Origin: Candidatus Gastranaerophilales bacterium
GTDB taxonomy: Bacteria; Cyanobacteriota; Vampirovibrionia; Gastranaerophilales; Gastranaerophilaceae
DNA length: 64,000 bases
Direction: 5' to 3'
Assembly (NCBI GenBank): GCA_944322755.1
Contig: CALUPY010000010.1
Span: 1 to 64,000 of the forward strand
This document shows, piece by piece, positions 61,600-64,000 of this stretch (its first letter is position 1; each line of letters starts with the position of its first letter). The translations under genes and the position numbers were made by a program. The notes beneath the pieces were generated by a model that saw only the letters and a program-made list of their open reading frames with translations, had not been told where the DNA came from and made no database searches.

Positions 61600-64000
61600 A
61601 TGTTACAAGAAGCCACAAAAATTATACAGTCAGCATTTCATGACAGTTTTATAAAAAGATTGAGTTTGTATCTTCATGATTGTGTGAGAGAAGAGGTTCA
61701 AAGCTCAACATTTAGAAACCTAAAACAGGATAAAGATAACAAATGGATATTCCTTCAGGGAGAAGAGCAATTATTCACGAACTATGACATGCCCTTAGCT
61801 CTGGACGGCTCGGACAGCAGTCTTACGGAACTTATGATACAAAGCGAATTGAGTCAAAAAGATAAATATCTTATTTATGGGTATTTATTCCTTGTCGGAA
61901 GCAATTCAAAATCAAGAAAGAAAAATGAATTTCTTACCCCTCTGTTATACATGCCCTGCAGACTGGAACGTAACGGAGTAAATATAAACTGCGTGTTGCA
62001 AGACGAGCTTCTGTCTTTGAATACAGGTGCACTGACAGCACTAATGAGAAAAACTGACGATGAAGACGAAATGGAACATATGCTCGACGGTTTGCTGGAA
62101 GTTGTGCCAGATTTACCGTTAACGCAAGAAAAACTGAACATATTTTTAACGACCCTTAAGTCTCTTCTGCCTGACTTAGAGATTAGTCTCAACCATGAAG
62201 AAGATGAATCAGAAAATAATATAGAAAGAGATGCTGAAGATTTCTATTCATCTCAAAAAATAAATTTTGATAATCTCGATGAATTCACTGAAGATATACA
62301 TGCCTCAAAACCTTCCTACAAACTTGCTAAAGTCGCATTAACAGGGCAAAGTGCAATAATATTGACCAAAAGGCCATCAATCACAGCAGGAGTTTTGCAT
62401 GAACTTACACAAATTGCCGAAAAACCCAGCGGAATCTTTAGAGAAACAGCTCTTTCAGTAATCAATGAAGAATATCTCCGCGGTGTAGGTAAAATATCTG
62501 ATAAAAATAATAAACCTCAAAAAGAGCAAAAAAACTTTTTCCCGGTCACACCGCTGTCTCTGAGTGATTCACAGGAAGATGTTATCAGAAAGATAGAAGC
62601 AAATCCGCTTGTTGCTGTTTACGGTCCGCCCGGAACAGGTAAATCACAAACTATTGTAAACCTTGTGGCGCATTTAATTGCAAACGGAAAAACCGTCCTT
62701 GTTGCGTCAAGAATGGATAAGGCAGTGGACGTTGTCGCAGAACGTTTAAATGAACTGGGTGCGCCTTTTCTTGCTCTTCGTGCCGGCAGGTTGAATTACC
62801 AAAAACAGCTGAGTTTTAAGCTGCAGGATTTGCTGTCAGGAAAGGTTGATATTGACACCGGATACGATCAGGCAATACTTGTCGATACTGAAGATATGCG
62901 CTCGCTTTTAAATTCTATAAAAGAACTCGAAAGTAAATGCGAAAAGATTATTTCTTTTGAAAATGACTGGAGAAAGGTCGTTGAGGAAAGAAAGAAACTT
63001 GAGATGGAACTCGGGAAAAATCTTTTTATAACAAGAAAACTTCAAAAAGATGAAATTGATACGGTCAAAAAACTTCTGGAAAATATAGAAAAGAATATGG
63101 AAAAACATAGTCTTTTCAGCGGTTTTTCAAATTCAATGAATACAATGAAACTCAAAAAGATTCTAAATCTGCCGAATCTTGCGCTGCATGAGGAATCTTT
63201 ATACAGACTGTCTCAGGAATTGAAAGTGTCAGAGCTTGATTGTGAATCCAGAATTATCGAGACAAGAATTCATAAAGTAGGTAATATTCACCAGCTTTTG
63301 CTTCAAATTAAAGAGCTAAAGAAAAAACAAAAAGTTCTTGCCGTTGATATTCTAAAACGTCAGAGAAGAGAAGCTCTGAAAGGCCTTTTAAGAGATCAGG
63401 TAAAACGCCAGAGACTCATTGTTCATACAAAATCTCTTGTTGAACGAAAACGAAACCTCCAAAACAGAATACTTGAGTATGAAGATTTTAAACCGCTTCT
63501 AGAGGCGTTTCCATGCTGGTGCGTAACAACCTACGCAATATCAGGTTCTTTACCTATGAAACCTGGACTTTTTGATGTAGCTATTATCGATGAAGCTTCC
63601 CAGTGTGACATAGCAAGCTGCTTCCCGATTCTGTTCCGTGCAAAAAGAGCCGTAATAGTCGGAGATGACAAGCAGCTGCCTCATTTGTCTTTCCTTGAAA
63701 AAGCAAAAGAACAGTCTTTCCTGAGCCAGTATGAAATCCCTGACAAATACCAGCTTATGTGGCGTTTCAGAACAAACTCGATGTTTGACTTAGCAAACTA
63801 CTATTCAATGAATCCTGTGCTTCTTGATGAACATTTCAGGAGCTATTATCCTATAATTCAGTTTAGTAACGAAGAATTCTACGGAAACCGTATAAGAATT
63901 ATGACAAAAGATGCGGGTACGGATGATGTACTGGAGCTGCATATAGTAAAGGAAGGCAAAGTAGACAGTGACTGTACAAGGAACATGCCGGAGGTAGAGG
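61600..64000 (+). CDS. superfamily 1 helicase, UPF1/DNA2-like, C-terminus beyond window
   Basis: 800 residues visible, open at the right edge, so partial. Start ATG 61600 with GGAAG upstream. Residues 1-320 are a large N-terminal part without a domain I recognise. Motif I GPPGTGKSQT starts at 342, preceded by a Q-type motif LSDSQEDVIRKIE; motif II IIDEASQCD has Asp at 664; motif III GDDKQLP is at 688-694; EHFRSYYP (motif IV region) is at about 744. About 310 residues with long coiled-coil character separate motifs I and II, typical of bacterial UPF1-like helicases. These often end in a PD-(D/E)xK or MTES_1575-type nuclease, but the end is not visible. Confidence 0.9.
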   Translation, partial: MLQEATKIIQSAFHDSFIKRLSLYLHDCVREEVQSSTFRNLKQDKDNKWIFLQGEEQLFTNYDMPLALDGSDSSLTELMIQSELSQKDKYLIYGYLFLVGSNSKSRKKNEFLTPLLYMPCRLERNGVNINCVLQDELLSLNTGALTALMRKTDDEDEMEHMLDGLLEVVPDLPLTQEKLNIFLTTLKSLLPDLEISLNHEEDESENNIERDAEDFYSSQKINFDNLDEFTEDIHASKPSYKLAKVALTGQSAIILTKRPSITAGVLHELTQIAEKPSGIFRETALSVINEEYLRGVGKISDKNNKPQKEQKNFFPVTPLSLSDSQEDVIRKIEANPLVAVYGPPGTGKSQTIVNLVAHLIANGKTVLVASRMDKAVDVVAERLNELGAPFLALRAGRLNYQKQLSFKLQDLLSGKVDIDTGYDQAILVDTEDMRSLLNSIKELESKCEKIISFENDWRKVVEERKKLEMELGKNLFITRKLQKDEIDTVKKLLENIEKNMEKHSLFSGFSNSMNTMKLKKILNLPNLALHEESLYRLSQELKVSELDCESRIIETRIHKVGNIHQLLLQIKELKKKQKVLAVDILKRQRREALKGLLRDQVKRQRLIVHTKSLVERKRNLQNRILEYEDFKPLLEAFPCWCVTTYAISGSLPMKPGLFDVAIIDEASQCDIASCFPILFRAKRAVIVGDDKQLPHLSFLEKAKEQSFLSQYEIPDKYQLMWRFRTNSMFDLANYYSMNPVLLDEHFRSYYPIIQFSNEEFYGNRIRIMTKDAGTDDVLELHIVKEGKVDSDCTRNMPEVE

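Noticed and set aside
1-64000. CRISPR array, tRNA or rRNA genes, transposase or integrase
   Set aside because: I scanned for spaced direct repeats, cloverleaf-type GTTCRA patterns and transposase-like frames and saw none; a tRNA search program would settle the tRNA point.

Overview
The window is an AT-rich chromosomal segment (GC roughly one third by eye) from a Gram-negative-type, flagellated bacterium. It most likely belongs to the non-photosynthetic sister lineage of Cyanobacteria (Melainabacteria/Vampirovibrionia, e.g. gut Gastranaerophilales). Three things point there. The ATP synthase operon runs a-c-b'-b-delta-alpha-gamma with a duplicated b subunit and stops before beta/epsilon, as in cyanobacteria. 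The L34 protein has a cyanobacteria-like N-terminus. Several prepilin-like proteins have N-termini of a style I associate with this group. The taxonomic call is inference. I saw no rRNA, tRNA, CRISPR array, phage or insertion sequence.

Layout. 1-356: gene-free, GC-richer DNA with nested inverted repeats. 357-20918: housekeeping genes on alternating strands (dgt, tadA, a group-2 sigma factor, ispD-thiL, HU, dCMP deaminase, a MEMO-AMMECR1 fusion, ispF, dapB, fliA, proC, rpmH-rnpA-hisD), mixed with EF-hand, DUF4013-type and TPR proteins. 21031-26027: five tightly packed complex I membrane-arm genes, nuoJKLMN. 26029-30837 (minus): a flagellar export/C-ring operon fliM/N-fliO-fliP-fliQ-(secretin-N-like)-fliR and an unknown coiled-coil gene. 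31018-34182: REC-PAS histidine kinase, NarL-type regulator and secreted protein. 34166-37792 (minus): fliS-fliT-CDF transporter, rpmB, pdxJ and a prepilin. 37936-44048: ATP synthase, then an NfnA-like flavoprotein and a Cys-rich microprotein. 44051-47805: EF-hand-like protein, TPR protein and diguanylate cyclase. 48179-53032: fliJ-fliK-flgD-flgE. 53191-64000: two small genes, pgk, pepA, mnmA, era, leuD, a DUF2582 protein, a TPR protein and the start of a large UPF1-like helicase.

The most unusual part is the nuoJKLMN cluster. NuoK has lost both membrane glutamates of the proton path. NuoL is an intact frame lacking about 220 internal residues (about TM9-14) but keeping both ends. NuoM has K-to-R, K-to-C and E-to-K changes at the axis positions. 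The genes are open, overlapping and apparently under selection, so this looks like a re-purposed or non-pumping complex-I-like membrane module rather than a pseudogene; no hydrophilic-arm genes are next to it. Other notable points are a lone secretin-N-like periplasmic protein between fliQ and fliR, a module shared by FlgD and FlgE, an orphan NfnA-like subunit, and several very small genes with good ribosome binding sites.
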